DNA of 64,000 bases from assembly GCA_021029095.1 (NCBI GenBank), contig JAJOHG010000028.1:62001-126000 (forward strand), written 5' to 3'. A model generated the notes under the pieces. The model saw nothing but the letters and a program-made list of their open reading frames with translations. It was not told where the DNA came from and ran no database searches. Source of the DNA: Phellopilus nigrolimitatus. Its lineage: Eukaryota > Basidiomycota > Agaricomycetes > Hymenochaetales > Hymenochaetaceae. The stretch's first letter is position 1. Every line of letters starts with the position of its first letter. Of this stretch, positions 1-11,012 are shown in pieces. Position numbers and translations under genes: made by a program.

Positions 1-148
1 AAAGTCGATGTCATGGGCAGCGTTAGAGAAACAAGAATCGCTGGGTGGAACAAGGGCCGGTTCTCGACGTAGTCGTTATCCAACGAGCGCGTCGATGATG
101 AGCGGTAACACATCGGCGAGCGCCATGGCGGCAGCGTTGCGCACGATC

Positions 149-202
149 ATGCGCACGACAGCACCTATGCGCACGACAGCACCTATGCGCACGACAGCAC
201 CT
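149..202. repeat. Three tandem copies of an 18-bp unit
   Basis: An 18-bp unit (ATGCGCACGACAGCACCT) occurs three times in a row inside the importin relic. The inverted relic copy near 8.8 kb carries only one comparable unit, so the triplication is local to this copy. The unit is a multiple of three, so it would add six residues per copy without shifting frame. Confidence 0.85.
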
Positions 203-399
203 GCAGCATTGTCGCGCGCGTTGTACTTGGCCGGAGTAGAGTTGGGCGAAATGAAAAAGGTGCGGGTGCAGCGCAGTGAGGAAGGGGTGGAATTGCGGGG
301 AGATCGCGCACGCTGTGTTCAACAATCAGACAGGCAGCGAAGGCAGCATTGTTGTCAATTTCTGCGTCTTCACCGAGAACTGTCGAAAGAATAGGTCGA

Positions 400-1450
400 T
401 GTCCTCCTTCACGCCCGAGATGATGACCACGGCCCAAGCAGACTCTCTGGCGCGCTCTTGCGGATGTCTTCGGAGTAGTGAGCCAGCAGTCCGAAGAGCT
501 CGAGCGCCGACCGAGGAAAGTAGCGGCCTGTGCTCGTGCACGTGTCGGGCGCAATCTCTTTTCGACTGCGATGGCAAAGTTGACCTAGGCATGTTCTCAA
601 CGTCGAGAGACTGCGCATGGCCGACGTCAACGTTGCCAGACAGCTCGCAGCTCTCGAAAGTGATGGGAGACGATGCGTCCGCGTCCGCCGAGAAAACCTG
701 AGCAGTCTGACTGCAGAAGTTTCATTAGCATCTCCGGAAAGATATAGTGCGAAAAAGTGCGACTCACAGAGGTAATATTCGCCATGCTCATCCTGACCGA
801 GGCTGTTGATGAGAGCCGGGACGACCTTCGAAAGATACGGCGCGAAGTCCTTGCCGAGCTACAAATCTCATCGCACCGAAGAAGAGGAAGCTGATTTTGC
901 GAAGACGAGCGTTCGGAGACCGCCGAGCTAGCGAAAGTCTGCATTACCATGTCCGGGAAGTGAGATCGTAAAGCGTCCGCACCGGCAGCCTCCGCGAACG
1001 TTCGTACTGCATTCATCGTAAATCCACGCAAATTGGATTCAGAACCCTCGCCGAAGAGCTGGAGGAAGAGGCTGATGCGTTGAAGGATGTTAGGGAAATA
1101 TGGGAGGGACACCGCATGAGTGGTCCCAATCTTATTGGTGACGACGGCCTTGAGCTTGACGGGAGCAGTGTCGGGAAGTCCGGAGAAGCCTGCAACAGAA
1201 GCTGTAGGTAAATCTTAGATGGTTCCGGGATCGTCGAGAAGCGGATTGACCGCAGTAAACGCTGTGCGCTCGGTCACGACATGTCCTGGTGGATGTCTTC
1301 ATGGGGAGCCGCGAAGACCTGAGAGGACGGCAGAGAGGGAGATTATAGCAGGAAATAGGTTCTGGAACACGCGCACTTCGGCTACTCTTCCGCACCTATA
1401 TATAGTGCTATCACGTCGAGCGCGCGGACGGCGGTAAGGAGCTCATCTGC
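400..1450 (-). pseudogene. Relic of importin-beta (Kap121/IPO5-type) nuclear transport receptor
   Basis: Several minus-strand frames give pieces typical of the HEAT-repeat karyopherin Kap121/IPO5, which imports ribosomal proteins and histones into the nucleus. Readable pieces include FTMNAVRTFAEAAGADALR near 0.95-1.02 kb and SALELFGLLAHYSEDIRKSA near 0.45-0.52 kb, but they sit in different frames and are separated by stops. The order along the minus strand is the order expected in the intact protein. A related copy lies inverted at 8.17-8.90 kb. Identification is from remembered family motifs, so the family call is moderately sure and the pseudogene call is firm. Confidence 0.55.
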
Positions 1451-3615
1451 CCTCCGCGGGTCCTGGAAGGGGTTCTTGAAGACGGCGAGCAAAGCATGAA
1501 TATGCTCCTGGAAGCCCTCGATGATGCCTTCGAGCACGGTAAATAGGAGAAATGCGAAGTGCTCGCAGTCTATGATCTGCCGGGATGTACATCAGCGGTT
1601 GGTGAGTTGGAGGTCGAGCCGCTGCTTGAAATTCGTCTCCATGAAGGCGATCGCGGCAATTACACGCGGCGCAAAGAGGTGGAAGATCTTGAAGGTCTTG
1701 GTCAGCGTGATAACGGGGAGGATCTGCTTGAGCTGATCGCGCCTGGACTGAGGCACGTTGAACTAGAGTTCGCCAGACTTGTGCGCGACGCGCTTTCGAA
1801 GCTTGGCGGCAAATGTCTTCATCGGGCGGGCTGGCGACGATGTGAGTGGGGGTGGGTGTGTGCCAAATTCTTGGAGTAGTAATCGTTGAGCTGAGTAATG
1901 GCCGCCTTGAGAGTGACAAAATCGGCGGACAAGAGGTGCTGCAGCGGGTGTGCGGCTGCACTGTTCACGACTAGAGGATAAGCGCCTTGATGTTGTCGCT
2001 CGCATTCAAAAGATTTCACCACCTACCTAGTTTTCTTCCCTCTCGCTCGTCCTACCACGCATTCGTCTGCGTAAGAACCGGTCCATCCAGTAGCACGATG
2101 CGAAGAGGCCGAGTCGTCGTTGCTCCTTCAAATCCGTGTACTTCTAGTTACAGTCTGTAGTTCATATCAGCAAAGTGACGATTCGAAAGTAGATTAGTTG
2201 CTTACCGTCGATTAAGTCCGCCAACTTACAGTTGAGCCCTCACCGCAATGTCGACACTATCAATGTGGAAGACGACAAGCTATGTTTGTTGTTATTTGTT
2301 CGTTCCATATTGGTGTTTGGCTTCATCGCCTCTGCAAGCATTTGAGCTCGTCCTTTTCACGATTTGGTTCGACGGTTGTCAGAGGTGAATTTGAGCGTAA
2401 TCTTCATGTCACTATTTTTGTTGGCTTGCAAAGAATGCGCAATGAGCTCGCCAAACTTGTCCACCGCCCAGTCTTCAAGCATATTCCACCATTTTCTGTC
2501 TAGGTCGACTGGGTACCGCCGACAATATCTACGCACTGTCTATCGCCGTCAAGGCCTTTGATATCCGGAATGATCCAACTCTGCTTTCATTGAGCCATGA
2601 ACTCGTCAAAGCTGCTAATCCTATGGACGCCGAGCGCGTCGATCAAAGCCTATGTCTCGCTGTCGACAAGAGTAACACATTCGTACACAAACGTATGCGA
2701 GACTTTCTGTGCACATCAAGGAGCTTTCCGGCGATCTTGGGCTTAATACCGCGGACTTGTACATTATCAATATTGTCAAGAAGACGCAGAAGGGCTGCGT
2801 GGATGAGCCCAACTTCCTCTTTTCTGAACGGAGCAGCGGCTTCGACTGCAGTATCGCGCACGCATACGCTTTTGACCGCAAGTAAGTGGCGCTATCGAAG
2901 ACACAGGGAGACGTTCTCTCGCGTCGCCGGAACGACCTGCGCTGAGCGACAACACGTGACCCCGAAAGGTCGACTGCGAGCACTGCGCTGAATCTAGAAC
3001 TAGTAGAAGGCAAGCGACGATGGAACCACGGCGTCTGTTGGATCATCATGCAGGATGACGTCGTCCCGACTAAGCTCGATGTTGTACTCCGGCCAAAATA
3101 GCTTGTCGGTGGCCTCGCAGTGCGCTGGAATTCACTCAGGTACTCTTTCATATGATTACCACATACTAAATCTATGTTTATTCTAGCAATCTTTGCTTGC
3201 ACGACTTGCTCGCATTCTGCATTTCCTTCGGGACGATCACCGCGTTTCTCAAACTTGGTGCCGGCGAGGTGCGGCAAAGGCGCTCCAGAATGTCAGATGG
3301 CGGGGCGGGGCTGCTGCCTGGGCCGTCCGGGGTGTTCGAGTTGAAGGCCCGGTTGCGGTGAGTGGATCTCTCTTCCTCAAGAAAATGTGCTCATCCAGGT
3401 CGCTTTCTGCTGCATCGCGATCCTCGACTCCAAATTCTGATGTGATACGGATTTGAAATTTGAATCTAATAAATTAGACTAACAATGGTTTCTGACGCAG
3501 TGCGCTAATAATAAATATACGACTTATCTAATTCGTTAATGGAAGAGTAAGAGTGTCTAATAGAGATAGTAAATGCCCTTATACAAGCCTACGGCTTTCG
3601 TCGAGCGGCACTTCG
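1451..3615. other. No supported gene; decayed coding-like sequence
   Basis: Several short frames of up to about 170 aa occur on both strands, but none has a credible start with splice-linked continuation or a family motif I recognise. The minus strand of 1.45-2.0 kb reads like broken helical coding sequence and may extend the importin relic or belong to another gene. At 2.7-2.9 kb a plus-strand exon-like stretch of about 55 residues ends at a plausible donor, without partners. Confidence 0.5.
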
Positions 3616-4740
3616 TCAAGACTCGGAATACACATCAGCAAGTCTAGTATTTGGGTGAGTATAAGATGTACACAGGCTTTAGAGCAGACAACTCACCTAT
3701 AAATTGGGCCTGGGTCATATTGTCCCTCTCGGCCTTCCCTGAAAAGTGTCAGACAGTGCTTGTCGACCTCTGGGACACTAAATGCGCGATCTTTGGGGAG
3801 TTCCGTGTCTCCGAAAGCAAGAGTCATCCAAGCGAAGGTGCGCCTGAGAGAGTTCTTGTCCAAAGCGATCGCCCGTGACATGTAAAGAATGTTGTCCCGG
3901 TCCTTTGAATTCCGGTATACATGAATAGTTTGGTCATATGTGGACAGCATAGCACAATCCGCATTGTTCGCCATCAATTGAGCCCAGACCTTGATGGGAA
4001 AAAAAAATCAGTTTCACTCCTTTTCATCACCTTAGGACCTGACATACCTGTGTCAGAATCCTGGTAACCGCATCGACCGTCGAGTCTTCTTTTTTGGGCC
4101 ACACGAATGGAACAACCACGGCTTTTCCTGACTTGTACCGTTTCCTCAGAAGCTTGTCAAATGTGTTTCCCAGAGCATTTGGGGTCTTCATCTCTATGGT
4201 TAACATGGTTTTCCCTTTTTTTTTAAAGACTGTCCATTCTCCTTTTACGAGTATTCCATCGGGTATGACCCCCTTTTCTCCAGAAGACGAAGCTAGGTAA
4301 GGTGTGATAGCCAATGGGTCCTTCCCAGTAGAAACTGTGTTTTTATCTTTGCAGTAGTGCAGTGCTGACAATGCAGGACGAGCGAGCACAGTGTTAAACC
4401 AATCCCTCGAGTCCTGTTCGCTGTTGATAACAGGAGGCAGAAATGTATGTGCTGTGGTGTACTTTGGATCAACATGTGCAAGCCACATCTTTGTGCTGTC
4501 GTCTCCAGTGTCCAATTTTTTCTTCTTTGCAATTTGTTGTGCATGCCCCATGATATCTTTCTCAACAAGATTAGGAATATATGCGATACCGTGAAGCCTA
4601 TGTTTTTTTACTGTCGAGAGTTCTTTCTTCGACACGGCTTTTGTCCCTGCTGCAGTGCCGGTATTCCTCATTGGAGGGACAATAGGATTTTCTCCTAAGT
4701 CTAGATAGTAATCAAGGAATTTTGACTTGAAGAGTGCCAT
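3616..4740 (-). CDS. PD-(D/E)XK nuclease-fold-like protein, 337 aa
   Basis: Three exons (4740-4048, 3989-3697, 3643-3616) with GT...AG introns join in frame to 337 codons plus stop. The start is the ATG that follows a run of upstream sequence without family features. Residues 158-187 hold VIPDGIL, then TIEMKTP: Asp161, Glu183 and Lys185 match the PD-(D/E)XK catalytic pattern. The next segment, VWAQLMANNADCAMLSTYDQ, fits the helix and strand that follow in this fold. Many Agaricomycete proteins of unknown role carry this layout, sometimes joined to a kinase-like domain (family knowledge). No signal peptide or membrane segment is seen. It is divergent from KL1, 613 bp away. Nuclease activity is not shown, and the short last exon (about 9 codons) suggests a shortened C-terminus. 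Confidence 0.7.
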
Positions 4741-5353
4741 GGTTGGGGTAAGATGAGGCTGATGGTAGAAGACTCTACGAGGAATATGTTTATATACCAT
4801 AGCTACTGTATGATCCGCTTGGCAGATGATACTTGAAGCACAACGAAACGAGAACAAAATTTCGTCTTCGTATCCAAGAATGATGGCTGGGCGAGAACAT
4901 TAGGGGAAACGTATTCTGGTGAAACGTAGACACTACATTTAAAATTGAAGAGTTTCGTGTATCTAATGTTTCAAGGAACCATAAGTTATATGTAGTCCAT
5001 GGAGAGGTCTGAGGAACTGATATATCTATCTTAGCCGCTTATGTCTCATTCCCGAAGAATGGATACACCCTTGATGGTCAGAGCATATCGAGGAATGTTG
5101 AGTCAATTATTTCCAGTAATCAAAACGGGTATTAGAGGCGAAATTATGGAAACACATGGCTGAAACTGCTTCCAACCCCATTTAACGCTCACCGAAAGAC
5201 TGTTTGACGGTATCTAAAGCATATCATATGTAATGGAGGGATCTTTTCCATCGTGGACTTTCACCACGTGTTTTGTATGTGATTGTGACTGGTACACTTT
5301 ATTTAAAGGCGCCGTTTCGCAACTGAACGTCCAAGTTATCATTTGCATTCTGC
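4741..5353. promoter_or_regulatory. Shared divergent intergenic region of the PD-(D/E)XK-like gene and KL1
   Basis: This 613-bp AT-richer gap separates the start codons of two divergently transcribed genes. A TATA-like stretch (TTTATTTAAAG) lies about 50 bp before the KL1 ATG. No other gene-like frame is seen here. Confidence 0.4.
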
Positions 5354-6515
5354 ATGGCAGCGAAGCTCTCCCTGCATTTCTCTCACGCACTCAATTTGGA
5401 TCCCGACGACATCCATGATATCAGCCTACAGAATGTCGATGCTAATATCGCGCACGCGGAAGACTTGTACCGTGCGACTGTAACGGAGGTTCTGTTAGAG
5501 TGGGATAGCTATACATACTACCGCGCGACACTTGCCTCTCATTCGACGCGCCGTACAGTCATGCTCATCTTCTGCACGGCTTTACCTTATATTGGCACTC
5601 TCATGGAGGAGTACGAGGATTATCAGGCGCGTCTCAAGGCTCTACAAAATGCTCAGGTCATTCCGGAGTGTCTTGGCTTCTACGAGGGCGAGGATGCGGA
5701 AGGCGACGACGTGCGCTGCGTGCTGTTCGAGGATTGCGGCAATTATGTCGACGACGATATCAGTGATCTGTCTCAGGACCAGAAGTGTGTGCTTTTTTCG
5801 CAGTTGTGTCCTCATAACCATGGCCTAACCAGCATCCTTTCTGTTTGTAAAGAGTCGAGTTAATGAACGTTTTCACAAAAGTGCACCGCCTGGGCTTCGA
5901 TTTCGCCGACATCTCCAAGTACAATGTCCTCCTAAACGAAGCGGGTGCGTTCCGACTTATCAATATATCCTTCGACGACCTCTGCAAACACAACTGTCAA
6001 TGGAAGGGCGACTGGAAAGAATACGCAGGGAAGGTGTGCCCAGTTACCAATACCTTGAAGTGCCAATCAATGTATACGTGGTCTAGACTCATAGACTTCT
6101 GGCGCCCAGGTACATTACTTATAAATAGCTATACAAAACCGACATCTCTAGCTTACCTCCCACCATCGCGACAGATTATCCGAACGTCAGGATCTACGAC
6201 TGGGAAGAACGCATCCAGAATCCTGACGACCCGGAGTACCCGCGCCAGAAGGTCATAAAGGCGCTCCTCCCGCGACTCTACTACGATCACCCCGTTAACA
6301 AGGACATCCTGCTCGCGTGGCTGAAGAAGGCAAAGAAAGAGAACGTCGGTGGTGTGAATGGACCGTCTGTCGAGGATTACAAGACGAACATACCGTATTT
6401 TCCGGTCACGCTGGACAAGGTCTTGACGCGGAAGACGTTGGGACACGAGGATGTGTATACGCGGCGTGATGGCTGGGATGACGTTGAGGAGGACTCTCTG
6501 GAGGACTCGGAGTGA
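5354..6515 (+). CDS. KL1: small kinase-like protein, two catalytic positions lost, 342 aa
   Basis: Exons 5354-5784, 5853-6109 and 6175-6515 join in frame (intron phases 2 and 1). The protein has the family layout: N-terminal strands, a YRATL strand, the hinge VLFEDCG near residues 123-129, a catalytic-loop equivalent ADISKYNVL (Asp163, Asn168), the segment RLINISF in place of DFG, then CQWKGDW. The lysine expected in the VAIK strand is Ile72 (TVMLIF), and the DFG aspartate is Asn181. With both the ATP-anchoring lysine and the metal-binding aspartate gone, phosphotransfer looks unlikely; a binding or regulatory pseudokinase role is an inference. The C-terminal tail is longer than in its relatives and ends in an acidic stretch. 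No signal peptide is seen. Confidence 0.8.
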
Positions 6516-8165
6516 GCAGGGAGACGACCAGGGATGATATTTAAATATCTGGTTTACCGCAAGTATATCGGAATATACAGATGTGAGAATCCCTTCGCGA
6601 AGATTTCTGCGAACGTTTTGTATACCGTTTTCTTTACGCTAGATATTCTAGCGTGAGATTTGAAAACCAATTGCTGAATTTATTTATTTATCTTGGAGTC
6701 CACAGGGAGAAGCATAAAACTACCAATCAAATAAGTGCCCTACGGAAGTGAAGTACCGTACAGATGCGATGACTCGGATTGAATGCAAAACACGCGGCTA
6801 TGCGCGTTCAATCTATTGCATCTGCATCCGAGCGACAGTGCGCGATCCGTTGACTGTGAGGGCATCTGCTGAATCAGCATACTGGGTGACGTCATCCAGA
6901 CCGACAGCACGACGAGGAGGCGCAAACAACGGCGGACTCAGTTTTGCTGATGATGGACAAGACGCTTCGAATTTGCGTGTGCGCCGAGTCCCTCTATTTT
7001 TCCTTTTCTTTCTACCGCACTCATGCGCCATAGCATGGCACAGCAGCGATGCCCGACATGGCGAACACCTTGGCAACCAAGGTATGCGCTCTGCGCCAAA
7101 CCTCGCGCTGACGACCATACCCACCACGGACAAGGGTGCCAATGCGCTTGACAACGGATGAACAGCGCAGGAAGGGACCATCGAAAACAATGCGATGAGA
7201 GAATTTGGAAGGCGGACACACTGGGAAGGGCCATCTGCGGGGCGAGCGAGCGCGAGAAGAAGCAGTGCGTGCGCCCTCCGAACGCAAAACACCGTCCGTC
7301 TCCTAGTACGTGCGCATCATCTGCGCGGCACCGCTCGACGGCGACAGGGCCGTCTCATAGCATCGGCATCGACGGGTCGCACGATGGCTCGCGCACCAAC
7401 GGCGTGCCGCGGGGTTCCCCGCCCGCGTCTGCGGCAGGTGCGTTGGCTCGTCTAGGGGCCGACGTAGATTCTTCGGGCGAAGCGCATGCTCATGCGAGGT
7501 CTGGCCGGTACGCGGCGCTCCAGCGGCCGAACCATCGCGGTGAGCTCTGCTTTTCGAGAAGAGTAGCACGAAGCGACGGCTGATGCGTATAAGCAGCGAC
7601 GGTCCAGACGCCGGGAGCGCGCAGCATATCTATCCAATCAACGTAATCATTCTCGATCCTGCGCGGCGGGAAGCCGGATCGGAGAGCGAAGCAGCGCGTC
7701 GATGACTCTGCGGCACTGCGTGACTTACCTTGAGGTGCGTTCTCGGCTGCTCTAGTGGCTCCTTTGTGGTTCAACGTACTAACGATAACATTTCTCTCGA
7801 TGGCGGGTATACATACTGCGCGGCTGTCTCTTCTCGTGCGACCCGCCCGCCCGCACCCCACACAATTCTCTAGTTGGCCGGCCTTCGCGTCTCGAACTCG
7901 CCGCCCGCGCCTCAGAATGAGGCATTCAGTGCTAGGCGTCCCGGCGCACCTCTGCACCCCACGAAGGGCGCCCGTCGCACGCCGCGCCTAGCGCAAGGAG
8001 GAGGCATTCGAGCGCGTGGGTGCGCCGCCTCTCGGCCGTTTCATTCCCTGGTTCTTTTTCCCAGCCGGCTGGCGTTTCACGGAGCGCGGACACGTACATC
8101 ATCTTGTGGAAGACGCGGCGAGCGAGCGAGCGAGCGAGGCGTCAAAATGAGCTTGCTCTTATTCG
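6516..8165. repeat. R repeat copy with GC-rich decayed coding sequence
   Basis: From about 6.75 kb the sequence is GC-rich and related to blocks at 16.05-17.3, 22.35-23.7, 39.2-40.8, 42.55-43.28, 51.9-53.1 and 62.15-63.1 kb. A shared landmark is a donor-like GAGTC followed by a pyrimidine tract and CTACCGCACTCATGCGCC. Many overlapping frames exist on both strands, as expected for GC-rich non-coding sequence, and none continues across the conserved splice-like landmark. The first 230 bp after KL1 are AT-rich and empty. A short (GAGC)n run lies near 8.12 kb. Confidence 0.6.
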
Positions 8166-8169
8166 GTGC

Positions 8170-8900
8170 GATGAGGCGTGTTTCTCGGCGAGGAGTTCGC
8201 GCCGTGTCTCCCGACAGTCGTTTTGGCTCTCATCAACAGTCTCTATCGGGATGAGCACGGCGAATGTGACCTCTGTGAGTCGCACTTTTTCGTCCTTATT
8301 CTTTCCGGAGATGCTGACGAACATTCTGCAGTCACTTCCAGTGAGGCTGCTCAGCTCTTCTCGGCGGGCGTGTCCGCATCGACTCCCATCACTGTCGAGA
8401 GCTGTAATCTGTCTGGAAACGTTGACATCGACCGTGTGCAGTCGCTCAACGCGGAGAATATGCTCGAGTTCAACTCTGTCATTACAGTCGAACGGAGATT
8501 GAGGTCGACTTGTTCGCAAGCGCAAGCCGCCACTTTCCTGCCGTTCGTGGAACAGTCGGCACTTGAGCTCTTTGGACTGCTGACACACTACTCCAAGGAT
8601 ACTCGCAAGAGCGCGCCGGGAGTCTGCTTGGGCTGTGGTCATAATCTCGGGCGTGAAGACCTATTCGATCTACAGTTCTCGGATGAAGATGCGGATGTTG
8701 ACAACAATGCCGATTTCGGTGCCAGCCTCTATTTTGCCCAACTCTGTTCCGGCCAAGTACAACACTCGCGACAATGCTGCCGGTGCTGTCGTGCGCATGA
8801 TCGTGCGCAACGCTGCCGTCATATCATTCGTTGATATGTTACCGCCCATCATCGGCGCGCTGCCGTTGAATACCTCGAGAACCGGCCCAAGTTCCACCCG
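8170..8900 (+). pseudogene. Second relic of the importin-beta (Kap121/IPO5-type) gene, inverted
   Basis: A plus-strand frame starting near 8178 reads 218 codons with good Kap121/IPO5 character: FAPCLPTVVLALINSLYRDE, then SSEAAQLFSAGVSASTPITV, then EQSALELFGLLTHYSKDTRK. Upstream of about 8.17 kb it turns into the R repeat, and downstream of about 8.73 kb the frame breaks. It covers only a central slice of a protein normally about 1,100 aa, so it is a gene fragment. It is inverted relative to the relic at 0.4-1.45 kb, which makes 1.5-8.1 kb the interval between two inverted arms. Confidence 0.6.
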
Positions 8901-9640
8901 CTGTTCCTCTTGTTTTGCATGCGGCCTCGCGTGCTCATCCAGGACGAAGAGGCGCAGGTTGACGAAGCGATTCTTGTTTTTCTAACACTGCCCTTGACAT
9001 TGATCCTCCCGCCGTACGCCGATTGAATATCTCTCTCCTGCGTGTCCGCAACGTCCGGAAGCCTCCTGCTCACTCTTGTCTGTTTTCTCACCCGTCTTCT
9101 TGCACATTCGACGCCCTCTGGTTTCATTTCACCCACTCTCGCGTCCCTTTTCGGTCGTTATTATTTGGACTACCGGTGACGAGCTTTCTACATACGCAGC
9201 CTACCTACGGACCACCCACGCCGGCGAGCATCCCTTGCTATCGTATGTGCGTCTGCAAGTTGTTTGAAGCGCTTGCTTCGCATTTCCGGTCACCAGAATG
9301 ACGGCCTGTGACGCATAGCGTCTAGACGACGTCTCCAAGATTGGGGTTTGAGTCGACAGTCTTACGTTTTTCGTGCTACTAAGCCTTCCTCTTAAACTCT
9401 CCGTTGAGGGCTGCTCTGTTTCGACCAACTGAAGTCTGGTAGACGTTAAGATGGTCTCGACCTCCAAATTAGTCACAGGATAGAAGTTATAGCTACGTAT
9501 CAGAGCGCTTCGCGCCTCAGTAGTGAACGTGCTATGGCGATGCACCATTACATGTAATGTCTTTACACGTACGCGACCTACACAGTATCGAAGCAGCAAA
9601 CTTCGAAACACAATCGGGAGAGAGCGATCACCAATATGAC
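8901..9640. other. Intergenic, no supported gene
   Basis: The stretch between the importin relic and the KL2 promoter has short frames on both strands without motifs or splice-linked partners. The part up to about 9.0 kb still matches the first 300 bp of the window in inverted orientation. Confidence 0.5.
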
Positions 9641-9712
9641 TATATATAAACCTCGAGACTCATATCACAGACACATAACAGACTCGAACTTCCGAAAATC
9701 TTACATAAGAAC
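9641..9712 (+). promoter_or_regulatory. KL2 promoter: TATA box and a block shared with KL3
   Basis: A TATA box (TATATATAAA, 9641-9650) is followed by CCTCGAGACT, ACACATAA and CGAACTTCC. The same ordered words occur before KL3 at 10944-11003. This suggests the two tandem genes inherited one promoter by duplication. Confidence 0.6.
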
Positions 9713-9772
9713 GCGATATGGTTAGATAAAAGAACGTGTGTGCTCGTGAACGTCTTCTTTACCTTCATCACC

Positions 9773-10805
9773 ATGCTAGAGCAGAATCTGACCATCTCCC
9801 TCAAGAAATATCCTTATCCTAATGAGGAGACGGACTACACATTCCTCAATACAATCGCAGAAGCTCCTCCGGGCTCCATTCACATGGATATTTCAACAAT
9901 CCTTAGCAGGACACGCGATATGGAATATACCGTTTATCGCGCTCCTCTTGGAGACCAATGCGTCATAGTCAAACTCTATGTCGGCGAAGATGCAATGACT
10001 GATCTCGAAAAAGCAGCAGAGAATTATAAAAAGTACCACGAGTTTCAAGGTATCTTATTCCCCCACCTGCATGGAGTATTCAAAGGAGAGAGCGAACAGG
10101 GTACCGAAGCTGGTTGCTTGGTTCTCGAGGACTGCGGAAGCCCGTTTGAGAGAGAACTCCGTCTGCTGCCTCTCGATCTAAAGTGAGTTATCGCGAGTTC
10201 TGCATTCTGCGAATGTTCACAAATTACTGTATCACTTTACAGAGAACAGATTTTTGAGAAGATCGTGATCATGCACGACCACGGCTTTAAAATGAGCGAC
10301 TACGATGAGGATGAGGTTGTATTTAAAAGAGACGAGTTCCGATTTCTCGGCGTGAAGAGCATCGTCGAGCACGAGTGCACCTCTCCGGACCGCCACTGGC
10401 GCATAGACAAAGACGGCCCTCCACCTGATAATCTGTCGTGCCCAGGATTGCGGGGTTACGCGTCAAACTTTGTCGTCGGGTATGAGTGTGAGTGTCTCTC
10501 ATAAAATAACGCATGACTTCTCTATTTACCTGGCACGATCGTCAGTTTGTCCGAGTGTCAGGATAGGCAGCGTTAGATACGATTTGGTCGACGATCATAA
10601 GGACCTGCCGAGTCAAGCGATAGTTGACAAGCTTACACCTGCGGAATTCCATGACACAAACAGGAACTCGGAAATACTGAGAGATTATATGGAGCTTGCA
10701 GGGCGGCAGGGTGTTATTGACGAGCAATCGAGCATAGATGCTTTCAAGCAATCCACTCCGCTACCAGGCTTCCCGGATAAAGCGCGCCACGCTGCCACGT
10801 TCTAA
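9773..10805 (+). CDS. KL2: small kinase-like protein, pseudokinase-type, 304 aa
   Basis: Exons 9773-10182 (410 nt), 10243-10487 (245 nt) and 10546-10805 join in frame with phases 2 and 1. The VAIK-type lysine is kept (CVIVKLY) and the hinge is LVLEDCG. The catalytic loop reads SDYDEDEVVF: the Asp remains, but the Asn that should sit five residues later is Glu. The DFG position reads RFLGV, a glycine. The typical C-terminal motif DLPSQAIVDKLTP is intact, as is the CTSPDRHW segment. The start is the ATG opening MLEQNLTISL, conserved with KL6 and KL11. It could bind nucleotide without catalysis. It lies about 200 bp upstream of KL3 on the same strand. Confidence 0.85.
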
Positions 10806-10943
10806 CAGAATTGAGGAGACACTGACTTTCGTATCTTTGCTATGTTGTCCTGTATAAGAGCTTGCCGGTAACGAAGAGAAGGGAACGGAATGAAATTGTG
10901 AAAGACTGATTAGGAAGATTGCCATCCATATGACACGTGTTGA

Positions 10944-11003
10944 ACCTATACATAAGCCTCGAGACTGTCGTATCATAGACACATAATAGATTCGAACTTC
11001 CTA
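10944..11003 (+). promoter_or_regulatory. KL3 promoter block shared with KL2
   Basis: A TATA-like CCTATACATAA is followed by CCTCGAGACT, TATCATAGACACATAATAGA and TCGAACTTCC, matching the block before KL2 in order and spacing. It lies close to the KL3 ATG at 11013. Confidence 0.55.
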
Positions 11004-11012
11004 CAAGCCATA

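Noticed and set aside
7158..8502. Overlapping frames of 120-160 codons in the 7-8.5 kb GC-rich region
   Set aside because: They are open on both strands at once, without splice-linked exons, in a repeat present several times.
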